Source of the DNA: Varroa destructor | Taxonomy: Eukaryota > Arthropoda > Arachnida > Mesostigmata > Varroidae | Length of the DNA: 64,000 nt | Assembly: GCF_002443255.2 (NCBI RefSeq) | Contig: NW_019211455.1 | Location: 45,146,103-45,210,102 of the forward strand | Direction: 5' to 3' | Shown here: one piece after another, positions 14,570 through 27,300 of the stretch | How the letters are laid out: each line of letters opens with the position of its first letter | How positions within the stretch are numbered: position 1 is the first letter of the stretch | The notes under the pieces: model-generated | What the model saw: the letters and a program-made list of their open reading frames with translations, nothing else | Told to the model about the DNA's origin: nothing | Database searches by the model: none | Position numbers and translations under genes: made by a program

Positions 14570-15917
14570 CACTCGACCCTACCAAACACTCAGTCGCGTA
14601 CGGCGAACTGTCCGCGTGTAAAATTACAGATTGTTGCTCAGCGCCTTTACTCCGGCTTCCCGGCAATCGCATTCCGAAAACGGATTGAGCCCTTTCAAGT
14701 TCGACATTCGCCGCAGCAAGTCCTTACACCCCAACTTGCTCGCCCTTAAGCAGGGCTCTTTACATAACGAATTGTCGTTTCTTCGTCTTAACCTCCCTTA
14801 ACTGAGCTACTACAGCGGGGTTGGACACCCGACCAGAGCATGCGTACCGTACTATCCCTCTCCCGTTGACGTTGTTTGCATCACGTCAGCGGGTTCGTTG
14901 AAGCACCCCTTAGTAGTAGTGGTAGTCATACCAACTGCTCGCCATTTTAGATCGAGGGCAAAGGGCTTTCGTGTACTTTGTCAGCAAGAAAGCACTTACC
15001 ACGAACAAAAGGGCTTGCATGAACCGAGCAAGAATCTCCGGCTCCCTCTACTGCGGCCGGGCCCTTCACCTAATATACTGTTCGCGCGTGCTGCTTCCAC
15101 AGATTCAGGCTTTGCCGCAGATCTTACGGGCAGCCTAGACAGCCATTTTCCACCCCACCACTTCTAAATGTAAGGTAGCATTCCCTGGGCTGGATGAAGA
15201 CGGAGCTAAACTGGGCTAGAGGCTCTTTTCACGCAACCACGAAAAGCCTTTTGCTGCCTCTATAGTAACTACAGCTATCGTAGTTGCTGGGTTCGACAAC
15301 AGCCGTAACAGCTCGCGGCAGGCATAGGAAGCAAGATATTGCGAGACAACAAAGGAACACGAGTTGTCCGGATGGCTGGAGCCCTATGTCTGAACCCGTC
15401 AATATTTCTAGCTGGGAATCGAGAGATCTTTTGTGGACTTGCTAGCAATCTAAGAGGATATTGAATTGGAGTTTTACATTGAAATTCAACCAGACAAGTG
15501 ATTACTCTATTTGGGTCGAGAAAGATGAAATCGAGCCTTCGTGCCATTGCAGCTTGTTATACACAGAAAACGCCAGTATGTACAAAAGAGTCGTCGGTAA
15601 AACCGATATACATGACGCGATTCTATCGCTTACAAATACACGCGGTCCACTAGAATGTCACCAAAGGCGCACAATGGTTTGGGAACAACTACAAGGTTAT
15701 GATTACGATAAGGATAACATTCAGTTTTTTATACCCTGCTTTTACCGTTCAACGGAATGAATACCAAGCGCCACACATTTAATTTTTCGCAACAACAACA
15801 ATAAACCAAATAATTTTTAACCCACTGGCTATCTACCCTGACTCCGTTCTGCTGTCTCGTATATATACCGCGTCGTCTACGTACTGTCCTGTGCATTTGT
15901 GAGCCTGCAAATTTGTA

Positions 15918-15923
15918 ACTTAC
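15918..15923 (-). other. 5' splice donor of the plexin Sema exon
   Basis: On the minus strand the coding sequence CAA-CTA-ACG is followed directly by GTAAGT, a consensus donor. Sema similarity stops exactly here; the frame that continues to 15729 reads unrelated sequence. The intron is phase 0. Confidence 0.85.
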
Positions 15924-18149
15924 CGTTAGTTGACAAGGCTGCGATGGGTTGATGAAATCGAGTCCTCGTTGTCCATGGCCATTGAAGCAGTGGTGGATGT
16001 TCTGTGTGAATTTTCGGTGCACGGCGCTTAGGGCATACACGCACAGAGCGCTCTTGCGGGTCGGCTTGTTGTGGGAGTCATCGCTTTCATCGGCCGATTT
16101 GGCGAAGACCACGAACAGCACGTCGTCCTGAGCGCTGATGCCGAGGCTCACGGCCAGCTCTGAGCCCGGTTTACCTACGTAGGCAGCCTGAGCCAGATTG
16201 TAGTCCGTGCCCTCTGGTGTGCGACAGACAAGCGCCACCTCCGTGTAGGAGTAATAATGCACGTCGCGTTGACAAACGCGCACCAGCTTCGAGATGTAAG
16301 GATAAGGCCGATCCGTTTCCTTCTTCTGAACCGTAAGCAAGTACGAAAAATCTTTCGACGTGAATCCGAACACATAGTGAATGGGGAAGAATTCGCGCGC
16401 CAACGAATTGACGCTTACGCGCGTCCCGGTCGATACTCCGGTAACGGCGATATTGAACGTGTTGTTGTTAAGGTCCAGGCTTCGGCTAGAGACAGCCGGC
16501 ACATCGGACCGATAAGGGCCATTATTCGTGTATGAAACACCGACATACAAAACCCGCTGGTTGTTGGGACCTTTTCCGATAAAACCGACAGTCGACGCGG
16601 TCGCGTTGTTGGCCACGACGGACTCGTGGGCCGGAGAGCGAAAATCGGCCACATTGTCCAGACGATGAACAGAGCAGACGCCCTGAAATAGAGAACCGCA
16701 TGAAATCAGCCGCGAGTTCACATAGTCGATTACGAGCACCTTGTTGTAGTAGTCGAGCGGTTTTTTTTGAATGGTCGGACACTGTCTCGTGACGGGGCAC
16801 CACGGATCGTCGCCCTGTGGGCCCATTTGCGCCACACTTTGCAGTTCTAGGTTCTCGTCTAGTTGGTAGATCTTGTTGACCGCGCCGACGTAGATATTGC
16901 CCGTGTGATCATACATCGTCTGGTGGATAAATCGCTCGGTTGTCGGATCTGTGAACGAGATGTATTTGATCTTCTCGTGACTATGCTTCTTAGGGGCGCC
17001 TTCCGCCCCTGGCAGGTCATACGTCGATAGCATGACTAGCAGGGGCAGCAGCAGAAGGCTGGGTAATCGCCAACTCCTCTTTCTCGACATGGTGAATTGC
17101 AGCGATGGCGACAACTGGCAATTGGGACCTCTGCCGATAATTTGGTGGCCAGCATTAACAGCAGCCTCCCTCCGAGTACCATCTATTTTCTTCCAAGTTG
17201 ACCCAGTCGGGTCAATGTTTTCGTTTGGTGAACAGCTGCTGTCATTTCGGCGAGCACCTGCAGTAATTGCTGCCGAGTCCGGTCGCAGGCTGCCGCATCT
17301 AAGATCACTACGGAGACCAGATACCTCGTCAGGGCTCTTCTGTTGGCCAACTTCGTCAGCCAGCGTGGTGCCTGCCCTAAGCCGTGACAGGAGCTCAACC
17401 CGCTTTTCTTCTGCGGTTAGTTGGTCAAAATACGTTTGAAGGGGCTGCTGTAACTGTACCTTTTCTATTTTCTCTTCCTGAAATTCCTCGACATCCTTGT
17501 CCTTGTGTCCTTCTTGGCCTGCTTGTTGCAATTCTCGCCATCCTCCTGTTCTCCACGAGGCTTCATTCGCTTCGAACTGACGCTGCCGAAGGCGAAGACG
17601 CGACTCGTCATGATCACTGCTGCAACGCTTTTTAAAAACAGCTATTATAGTTGTTGCTGACCCTCCCACACGGTGAGCGATGTCATTGTGTTGCTGTTGG
17701 TTCGTTGTTGGTGACGTGACAATTGTGCTGTTGTTGACATGGGCCTTAGTACTGAGGTTGAGGCGCTGCAAACAGCGGCGCCTGTTCACGTGCGTGCCAG
17801 ATCCTAGGGCGCGCACCGGTCCTAAGGGCCTACTCTGTGCGGAGGCGGTGGGCCTATCGTAAACAGGCCATGCGAGACGGGCAACGAAACGGTCCGGCGT
17901 AAAGTTATCGCACACACTGCCTCCGATGGCGCCGGCGCCTGTTAAACAGTTCATACTCATCAGGCTTTCATCTTGATTACGGCTGTCATTCGCCGCCAGT
18001 GGTAGGCGAACAGAAACGGGCGTTCTCGTCGTCGTGGAGCTAGTTATGACTATGGGGCTCCCGTTGCTCTTTGGCAACCCAAAGGACCGATCGCTTGAAA
18101 GTCGCCACTTGACGCTGTTATCGCATACAACCTCATCTGGCCGTCCCAT
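15924..18149 (-). CDS. PlexA: Plexin A, 5' coding exon (signal-like segment and most of the Sema domain), partial gene
   Basis: Plexin A is a single-pass receptor for semaphorins that controls axon guidance and cell repulsion; its extracellular Sema domain binds ligand. Residues here are numbered from the internal Met at 17090. Residues 1-31 look like a signal peptide: a basic start (MSRKRSWRL), a hydrophobic core (SLLLLPLLVM) and small residues near AEG-AP. Sema sequence begins near residue 40 and continues to residue 389, with plexin-type blocks NIYVGAVNKIYQLD (65-78), YYNKVLVID (114-122), CGSLFQGVC (131-139), LYVGVSYTNNGPYRS (181-195), DDVLFVVFAK (322-331) and RGLDFINPSQPC (375-386). Cysteines lie at 98, 104, 131, 139, 273, 289, 350, 368 and 386. 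Asn162 and Asn209 sit in N-glycosylation sequons. From memory, the blocks fit Drosophila PlexA better than PlexB. The exon ends in phase 0 after Thr389 at a GTAAGT donor (15923-15918). A/B assignment is an inference; membership of the plexin family is secure. I place the start at the first ATG of the exon (18149), but 17090 (ACC before ATG) is the conventional family start. Full plexins are near 1,900-2,000 residues, so most of the gene is absent here. Confidence 0.9.
17091..18149 (-). other. 353-codon in-frame extension upstream of the plexin signal-like segment
   Basis: The frame stays open from the ATG at 18149 to the Met at 17090, and the in-frame stop above it is TGA at 18236-18234. Residues 1-353 match no domain I know. 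They are Ser/Thr/Arg/Gln-rich, and residues 221-258 form a charged, probably helical stretch (EEFQEEKIEKV ... AEEKRVELLSRLRAG). The ATG has G at -3 and G at +4. It is also the first ATG after the strong acceptor at 18247. I see no good polypyrimidine-AG acceptor between 17250 and 17090 that would let splicing bypass the segment. It is either an N-terminal extension that makes the signal segment internal, or an unusually open 5' UTR with true initiation at 17090. Antisense frames over the same stretch are also fairly open, so base composition contributes something. Confidence 0.5.
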
Positions 18150-18246
18150 ATCAGCGGCACAAGTTCTAACGTCTCCGCTGGTGGAGACGAGCCCAGTACT
18201 TACTGAGATGGCCGATATCCGAATAGGTTCGGCTCACACAACACAC

Positions 18247-18290
18247 CTAGAATTCAGAGAAAGCAAACAAACACTGTTAATATCACTGTG
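18247..18290 (-). other. 3' splice acceptor bounding the plexin exon, with branch-point-like motif
   Basis: Reading the minus strand, ATTAAC (branch-point-like) is followed by a T-rich tract (GTTTGTTTGCTTTCTCTG) and then TTCTAG, with AG at 18248-18247. The exon would begin at 18246. This implies at least one non-coding 5' exon further upstream (higher coordinates). A second GTAAGT donor at 18203-18198 could define an alternative 43-nt exon (18246-18204). Neither use can be confirmed without transcripts. Confidence 0.55.
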
Positions 18291-21200
18291 ATCTTGGCAG
18301 AACCTCATACCAACATAAGAAAATAATGTGTATAAATATACAGTTTACGTATGTGTCTGATTCGATTGTCTGTTTGATATATATTACAGTTTCGATTGGT
18401 CTAAAGGATTGCACATAAAGGAGCTCATTTCTTGGGACATCTGTACGACCACACAAACATTTGAACGTCATTCAGTGCTGCAGTTTTAACACACAACGTA
18501 TTTATGCATCATACAAGTTTCCGTCACAGTCACGTCCAGTTTCATTAGCTGAGAATGAAAGGGACATGGCTGCGCCGGTTGTCCTCCCTAAAGCTCTTTG
18601 TCCTTTTACTATTATGATTACTTACAGGCATACACCCGAACGTAACCTATTCCCTGTCTATCTTGCCATTTCCCATAAAAACGTTACTGATCAACATCTT
18701 CCAAGCCGCGCTCCCCTACCTTGCGTCTCATGATGCAGGGCTTTCGAGTCGGTGCTGCCGACGGCGCCAAACGGAAATCATGCAAGCACAAGCAAGGCCC
18801 GATCATTCTAACAGCTTCCGTAGGAAATGAACCAAATACGTTTTTTTAAAACGTCCAGTTGCTAAAGCTGTGTATCTTTCTAAAGCGCCACAATGAAAGA
18901 GCTACTCAGCTCTTTCAAAAACAAAATAGCGGTCAATTGAAAAAGTATGCGCGTACAATATTATAGCTACGCTATCATGAAATCTCTAAGAGCGCAAATA
19001 GACACGAGACGGAACGAACGGTCGAACAAAAACAGTTTAATTGTAATCAGTATTTGAAAACACAAGATAAAGTGTTTAAGGCACTAATTCATTGCGTTGG
19101 TTATTGAATTTTGAAGTGTATATTTAAATTGAATTAGTAGGTATCACGGATGCGCGTCTGTATTGTGTTATACATTAATACGATGTCATATAAGCTTTAT
19201 TTTTACTGTGCATTTGTCCTGCACAGAAAATTGGCGTCAATCACGAATTTAATTTGGGGCAGAAAGAAATTAATTTCTGCAATTCAGCCAACGCTCATTC
19301 CAATGGTTTTTCTAATGTTTTGTGTACACGTGGAGCTCCATATTTGCCAAGCACATCAAAGGTTATGTATATATACTTGTTATCATGTATATATACATAT
19401 ATAATGACACGAATGCTCGCCAGTGTTTCTCAAGTCGCCTCTTGTCCTTCGTTTAGCTTCCCCCCGACTCGCCCCAGCAGCAAACCCCACCTCGACGGGC
19501 CACCGTAAAGATGCGAGACGTCACGGGACCACAACCAAGATATCAATTGCATCCTCCACTCCACCTTTATCATTCGCCATAGCTCGCTACACTTATCACC
19601 TTCAGAGCACGCGGACATGTTAGAGCCAAGCCTCTTGCAAATAACAGACAATTTATGATGTTAATGGATACTTCTACAGTAATATAGAAAAATTGTCAGA
19701 GCACCTGCAATAACTATGCCACCACTCGTGAAAAAGATATTATCATCTACGCGCTTAAGAATCGCCTGCCACTTAAACAAACGATGTCAACTAGCGATAC
19801 ATGCATGTACACAACTTCGAGTTGCACGAAAACAATTACACATCTTAAAATTGCATCGTATAGACTGAACATATGGCAATGCCCTCGACTACTAAAGGGG
19901 CATCGATTTAAACTCTCGAATAAATCTATTGTGACGATCTCTTTGTTCCTCTAATAATCTACGTTCTAGCAACGCCCATTTCGCTTCCATTTTAGAGGCT
20001 ATTTACTCTAATGGGTGCTCCAGGTCTTCTCAGGCAGGTCGCGTACCAACGCTTTAACATTAAAGTGGCCAGTGACCAGGAGACATAATAAATGTATATT
20101 GAAAATGCGGCAGGATTTATGACAACGTATGCACCCACCTGACCGGCGTGTGACTGTTTGTTGGCTACCGCTTAGAAATAATCCGCTCTTTCGTTCAATG
20201 TAATGATAAAGCAAGAAATGTCATAGCGTTTGCAGCGTTTGTGTGTGATTCAGTCATTGCTTTCTACCACGCAATGTTGAAGACTTTCTAGTGCTATGCA
20301 GGCACGGGAAATTTTGAAATTATTATTATATGAAATAACATGGAGAAAATTCTAAGGTGATCGAATGAAGTCAATCCGTTTCGTCAGATCGCTGGCCAAC
20401 CACGCAGCTTTGTTAGTCACATCCGACTGTCGATAGACACCCCATCCATTGCAGCGCATATTATAGGTTAGGCTAAACCAATGTCCCAGTGCATTTTGCG
20501 TTTATGTGCTTAGCCAGGCAGTCGGCAGCCCTACTTCTCTAGGTCTCATTGGCTAGCTATATTCTTTGTTCGCGATGATGTTTTTCCTCTCAGGAAGATT
20601 TTTACCTCTTGGGAAAACGCTCGCCAATGTTGGTTCCGGAGCTAGTATGCTTCGAAAAGGGGGGGAGACAAACTCACAGTTTTTAGTCAGACATCTTTAC
20701 ACACAGGCACGCACATCTACGCTGAAATATATAGAAAAAGAGCCAAGCAAATAGGTAATACCCGACCAAACAGACACCCAACTCCCCACCTGAGCAAGAA
20801 AAGAAGTGCTTCCATGGTCGGTCTTTCTTCTGTTCCCTGCGGGGGTTCCCCAAATAACCACCGCAGTGGCTTTGTCGGCTATTTGGAATCCAGTACATTG
20901 GGCCAGCAGTAGGTTTTCTAGGAGTGAAATAAACAGACGTACCCGGCCTCCGCGGCTTTTCTACACTGCCGCCACTGCTTCTGATAACGTTCGCGTCCGT
21001 TTATCGTCCTGTTGTGTTGGATGAAGTCCAACATTACAGAAGACGCTTGCTCTTCTACACTGAATGGGTTTTCTTCGCAAGAGAATTATTAGGGAGGAAC
21101 AGATGGCAAATCATCCTGGTCAGTTCGTACGTTGGACAGTAGTCTCCTCTGACATTAGACAACAACTAGCAGCACTACTCTTTCGCACGGAGTAGATTTA

Positions 21201-23080
21201 CTTCTCCTCACCCCCCACCCCATGCGGCTTTGCGGAAGATGGCCAAACGACATTCCCTCCTGGCAACGGTTTCAGCCTGCCACGAACGTACAACGGATAG
21301 GAAGCAGACTGCGGTTGTTCCCCCGAGAATCAACTTAGAAGCCTTACGCATCTTAGACATACGTTGCTAGACAAGAAAATACACAAGCGTACACTCACAT
21401 ACAGGCATAGACAAGGATGCCATACACTCAACTCCGTAACGTGGTACGCTCTTTCTCGGCTTTCATTGTGCGGAAACCAACGAACTAGCCAAGGAAGCTA
21501 GGAAGAGTTAGCGACCAAGGGACGCGCGGCAACAACCCCTTCTCTTACCACAGAGTTGCTGTGAGAAGGAGTATGGAATGAGGTCCACAGCTCTGAAGAG
21601 ACTGAATGAAGATCGGTTGGTCTAAGGAAAAAGCAGAAAAACCCACGGGGGCTTTGATCTCATCAAGACAACGGGTCTAGTAGCGCCGCTACAGCGACTA
21701 GGACCAAGCTCAATGTGAGTGAAGTATTCCCTGAAGGCATCGACAGGCTTGGGCAAAAGCATTGTAGCGGCGTTAGGGCATGGCGGGACCGACCAAAACA
21801 AGCGAACGCAGGGCTAGCAAGCCAGGACGTTTGTGAAGCCGCCAAAAAAAGCGAAAAACACAGAAAGTATGTGCGAGAAAGGGAGAGCAACGATGTTTAA
21901 GTGAAATTGAATTGAATTAAACAACACGGTTATCCCTAAGACTCCACCCTCTTTAGCCAGCGTCATTGTAACGAAAGCAGCCGACAACGGCGACGACCAC
22001 GTGGGAAGCGATGGCAATGATAATGAGACAGAAGATCGGACCAGGAAAAGAACAATGCGACGGCAAAAAAAACGAAATAATAAACGGCGTCTAAGTCAGG
22101 GACAGATAATGGAGGAATTTCGGCAACGATAACGTGGTAGTTGCAGAGGCGTGATACGAATAAGTGAAATGGAACGTCAAGGAGACAAAAAGAGGCAGGA
22201 CCCTGTGGAACGCTATACGGTCGTATTATTTCTGCCACTAGCCACCATGACGACGATTCAACTGCGACGATGTCAACTACCAGAAGAACATGTTTCGTGT
22301 AGGAGGAACCAGATACCAATGGGCTGATGGGGTTAACATTTTGCTGGGAAAATTTCTGCCTTAGTCGAATTTGTTTCCTACCCATAAAATAGATACTACT
22401 TCAGTTCAATTCTGATACCATTAAGCGAAAGCGTCTCTAGCATCTTAAGACAAGTGCGGGTCGTTCTCGATGGACGATAATCTATCAGTCATAATGAAAC
22501 GATAGTGAAATCACAATTTGCAAACAAATAGTAACCGCATTATTAGCATTATATTAGTCGTGATTTTTTTTATGATGATTTTTTTTGTTTTTATTGAAAT
22601 AAACAATCGAAAAAGCGACCGACAATGTGATGGTAACGATTGAACGACCAGCCCGACAGCCTCACCGGGTGAACAATGTGAATATCTGCAATTTACAATG
22701 AGATGTATGTAAGAGGTTTAATCATTACGTGAGAGAGCGAACGTCGTCGCGAAAAGTTCCCTTCGAAGTTTTCCCGTAGTTGCATAGCGTGATACGAAAC
22801 CACGGTATGCGTAATTGCCGCGCGTCAAAATAGTTCAGAGAAAGCAATAAGATGAACGCTTTCTTGAGAAACTTTTGCTATTGAACACTTCTAATAAACA
22901 CTAATAGCTACCGTGTCAGCAGTAGTAGTACTAGTGATACCGCTAGCTTATACACAGCTGAGAGCGCCACGATGACGGTTTGAGCCTGTCTTACGCATCA
23001 TCTCGTCCGGTAGCATCTCATCTCATGGAAAAGTCTCTTATATCTAGTATTCTTTTTTTGAAGCATGCTAGTAATATTAA
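18291..23080. other. Region upstream of the plexin exon; no gene recognised
   Basis: This is the intron preceding the Sema exon or the gene's 5' flank. It holds short overlapping open frames on both strands, the hairpin at 18894-18917, short TA tracts near 19370-19402 and A/T-rich stretches. A TATAAATA at 18331 is on the plus strand, opposite to Plexin A. Confidence 0.5.
18894..18917. repeat. Perfect 10-bp stem hairpin
   Basis: TGAAAGAGCT pairs with AGCTCTTTCA across a four-base ACTC loop. It does not fit the histone mRNA stem-loop, and no coding sequence adjoins it. Confidence 0.85.
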
Positions 23081-23083
23081 GCA

Positions 23084-24360
23084 TTGCTGCCTTTCTTACA
23101 AGTGATGATCACCGATGTTGCAGCGTCCTGCTTGGGCTTGCTAGCCCCCAAGCCGTCATCCACCACCGTCGCCATACCGGCCTCTTCTGCCGCTGTCACC
23201 ACTAAGAGTCTGTGGTTATTCACTCACTACCGCGGAGAGATAGCAGCGGTAAATGGTAGCGAAGGAAACGGTGCGCCACGCTTCGCCGCAACACTACCCG
23301 ATGCCTCGAACCCCTTGCCTCTCTCAAACAGAGTCGCGATACGAAACAACGAAGGTGGAAGTCAAAGGCGGACCAAGCCAAAACAACGCCTCGCCTGGCC
23401 GGCCAGACCCGTGCTGTAAACTATGTTGCAACGCCTCGAGCTTCTCTGCAATCGCTAAGGAAGCAGCACTAACGGCAGTGAGAACGTATGGAAAAACAGA
23501 TATACAGGGACGAGCTACGAGAAGAAAAACTGGGAAAAATGAAGCGAGCGCCGAGCTCAAACTTGGATACACATCATACCGCCAGCGCGGACGAAAATCT
23601 CGACACTTTCTCTTGCCCCGGAAAATGAGGCCAGAAGAGGAAGGCAGGAAAAAAGAAAGTGTGGCCCGTTGTTCGTGCCGCTGTCAATGCAACGGCTGGG
23701 TCCTACCCCGCCTCTGCCATCCCGGTCCTGCGGCACCACCACCTAAAGTAAAGCGTAAACCATTACTGTGGCTCGATGGCTGCGCGATAAACGCTTTTTA
23801 TACAGCCATTCTTTTTCCCCAGTCCCTCTTGCTTCCTCCCTCTCGCTCATTCGCTATCGTCAGCCCTCGCTTCTCAACAGCGCTCAATCAGGCACTAAGC
23901 TTTTCTCACTGAAGCCAGTCCAGTAGCCACATCGTTCCGTTATCCTTTCCTTCGGTAACTGCCGTTGCCATTGTTAGTCTGGTGCCTTTAAGAGGTCTTG
24001 AGTCCTCGCCGCTCCCTGGACGTCGCTTACTCGTGTTCAGGCGAAGATAGAGCAAAAAGGCAAAGAAGATCCATAAACGACGCAAACTTCCCTACTTCCA
24101 CAACGCAAAATAAGGCGGGCGACCACGGTGAGGAACACTTTGAAGTGTTCAGCGAGGGAGTCTTTAGGAGACAAAAAGGCTGGGAGTTGGGATACGATTA
24201 CGATTCGTCGCTGTCTTTCTATCCTCTCCCCAGCAAAACCCAAAAAGAGAAGGCCATCGCTTGAGCTTCTACTCGGCGACGATCTCCATGATATTGCGCT
24301 ACTACCAGTGCTGTTGAGCAGGTTTTCAGTTGCCATCAGCAGCTCATCTTAACTAAACGA
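23084..24360. other. G/C-richer patch with overlapping open frames, no recognised protein
   Basis: Plus-strand frames at 23084-23419 (111 codons), 23253-23912 (219) and 23998-24264 (88) overlap minus-strand frames. The 219-residue product starts with ATG and has a Cys-rich segment (CSCRCQCNGW) and a basic stretch, but matches no family I know. A frame of this length is within reach of chance in 64 kb at this composition. It may be transcribed or regulatory sequence; I do not call a gene. Confidence 0.3.
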
Positions 24361-27300
24361 TAGCGACTGGGTGACAACAGCAGAAGTGAGATAGTCATCA
24401 GTAAAAGCGACCTACTCTATACCTAAGGACAGTTGCAGCAAACCGTAATCGCAATGGGCGGAATACAGCATCTACAAAGTTTGGTAAAACCAACAAATGT
24501 TCGCTGCTGGGCCGATTCTTCCGTCCTAAAGACACACCCATAAGGGCCATCTAAAAAAAAACTGTTTCATTTGAAAACTCCTATTATTTTAATTTTGAAA
24601 AAAAACACGTAAAGCTGTATTTAACCATATTTTAGATTATAGAAGGACGGAGCTAGGCCAGGCGCAGGATCTGAACGATCCAGCAGGGCCGCTAGGCAAA
24701 GTAGATAGTAATCTAAATACAGCCTTCGTTAGGTCACAGTACAAAGACAACACGTGACAAATTTTGTAAATTGACTCAACAGTCCTCTATGTTCATAACA
24801 ACGTTAACGCACATCACGGTTTTCTTAGAGCTTCAAAAATCTGCAACGATGTCGTATTAAGCGGTGCCGCAAACGTAAAGACTAACGCTTCCATGAAGTA
24901 AAAGAAATTTGTTACTTCACTTAATCGCACTTATCTTGCAATATTAGCGGGACTTGAATTACCAGCTTTTAATTTTTAAACCAGAGATCTAGTCACCCAG
25001 CTAGCGTACAGATGATGGTAGTATTAATAGACCGACGCACCCGCCTTGCGAATTTCCAGTGGCTGCCGTATAAAGTACGGATATCAAGAAACACCGTCCG
25101 TTGACAGTCACCACGTATTTCTTGTTACTGCAGTTATCTCTATTGGAGTATGGGGCAACCTTGTCTCTACGTACCATTTGCCTGTTGGGATGACTAGAGC
25201 AGTTACGAATCGAGGTGACAATAATTGGCGGCCGACGTTCAGCTAGCCAACATTTTGGGTACACAACGGGAAATAAACCATGGGGGGATCGATTGGGACA
25301 AGACGATAAGACAATACTCTCATTGTAGCCATTATAGCCACTTAACATCAGCGGATAGCGGACGCCTTACCACCGCCATAGCTCGAAATACGACTCGACT
25401 CCCCTGACGTTAGATGCCGCTCGTTCCTGCGTCGCTGCCCACTAAGATACATACCAAAAACGTAGATATGCGACACAAGCTTATAGGAAAACGGCTAGCT
25501 GTCAAAGACAACCGCAGTCGCAGCAGCGGCCGCACACGCTAACATAGAGAAAGTGCTGTGAACATAATCCAGCCACTTCACGGTACAACGGCCACAGCTT
25601 CAGCTGCTAAGACCCGGCAAAGGAACCTTTTGCAGCGGCTAGGTATGGCCACGACAGGAACCTGCGGGCGAATGGACCATCCGGCAGTAACGCGTTATAT
25701 CCGCAGAGCTGCAACTCCATCCCCGAGCCACTATCTAACGGCCTCAGTAACTCCGTCTGCTTCTACAGGTCGAGCTCGCGAACATTGTTAGCTATTGTCG
25801 GACAAACAGTCCCTGTAGTAGCTATCGAGCAGCAGCAGCAACAGAAGACAAAGTAGACGCAGCATGCGTTTCGCTCGTTCCAATTTGATTATAACTGTCT
25901 ACACAAATGACTCGTGAAAAAGGTCTAATACTTAGCATAGAGAATGATGGTGGCGGCCAGAAAAGGACAAAAAGAAGCGCTTAATTTTTTAGTATGTTCA
26001 GTATCAGGTGTTATTATGTTTCTGTGGATCCAAAGGGAAATAAATAACAACGACAAGCTACGTAAGATGTTGAAATATTGCTTATCGTCATTGAACAAAC
26101 TGAAACACTCGAGAAAGCGTCGATAACATCAATTTATGACACATACTTTTGTACACGGGTTGGGGCGAAAGTTTTTAATAATTTGGAAGTCTTTTATTGA
26201 AGGAGGAGCCCTAAACCCAAAACGCCCCACAGGGCCCGTTAGAATTTCCCGAAAAATAATAACAGGATATGAGGATTCGTAACTACCATTGTACGACGTT
26301 CACCTCCTAAAAATATAAAAGGACAAGCCTCGTTTACTTCGGTTTAGAGCAAGCAATACAACTAATGGCAGCCAAACGCCATCGATAGCGGGTAAGCGAT
26401 GCCGCTGAGTTGGCGCTTGCTGCTGTTATTAGCAAATAATAGTTTTAATTAATCGTATCTAATCTTTACTTACTGACTTATTATACTTCAGGACGAGTTT
26501 GACAATTGCGACGGATGATTAACGACAAATAACCAACGAATTGAAACGCCTTTGGCCATTTTTAGATAATCCAATTGTTGGCCTTGCTATTCGTAAAAGC
26601 AGTATTTTTCATGCGCCATAGAACTGAGCAAATATATAGATATGTTTATCGGATGCTGTTAGAAGGCGACCGCAGCTAAACAACGATTCCAACCTAGTTC
26701 ATTTTTTTCCCGAGCTGAATCATGAGGCGGACATTTGTCCCAGCAAAACATCGTCTAATACAATAGACAACGGCTTCGGCAGCAGTATGGTTAGATAATG
26801 GCAGAATCGACAGTATATCATACACTATTCTAAATTGTCTTATATGATCGAGCAAATAGAACGTTCAAGGCCGAGACCCTCCCCAAGCCGCCTTACACCA
26901 AGCTATAGAACACGAAATCGCTCGGCCTTAGGTCGTCCGTTTATGTGACCTTGCGAAAAATGTAGGTAATTTGTCTATCATATATTTTGTTCGTTAACTA
27001 TTATCGTTATAATTGCTTTAACATTAACGAATCTTTGGTTTCCCTTCATGGGGCACTTGTCGGTCTGTAGTTACTCTCATCGCCTATTATTTAGGCTGTG
27101 CTTCTGTAAAAAAAAAAGGCCCACACATAACAGTATGTAGTAATACCGGCAGACAGAATACAGTGCTAGTAAATTTACTCATAGTCTCAACATTTCAAGA
27201 TCTATTCAGCTATCATATCTTTTATCTGCAAGCATGGCTATCCGCTGTATCATCGACGTCGCAAAGAAGACACGGGTACGTTCGTGGTGAAATTGCAAAG

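Larger units (their letters stand above)
1..15917. other. Probable Plexin A intron downstream of the Sema exon; no coding exon recognised
   Basis: This lies 3' of the plexin exon on the gene's strand. I looked on the minus strand for the continuation of the Sema domain (a Phe-Cys-Gly-containing segment) and for Cys-rich PSI, IPT or GAP sequence and recognised none. Open frames here are short and overlap one another on both strands. The interval carries the microsatellites and repeats listed separately. Small exons could still be missed by eye. Confidence 0.5.

Noticed and set aside
18331..18340. TATAAATA as a Plexin A TATA box
   Set aside because: It is on the plus strand, opposite to the gene, and lies inside sequence that the acceptor at 18247 implies is intronic.
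23253..23912. 219-codon plus-strand open frame
   Set aside because: No recognisable domain, overlapping frames on both strands, and a length reachable by chance in 64 kb; kept only as a patch description.
26867..26929. 9-bp inverted repeat (AAGGCCGAG/CTCGGCCTT)
   Set aside because: Arms are short and 45 nt apart; expected by chance in a window of this size.
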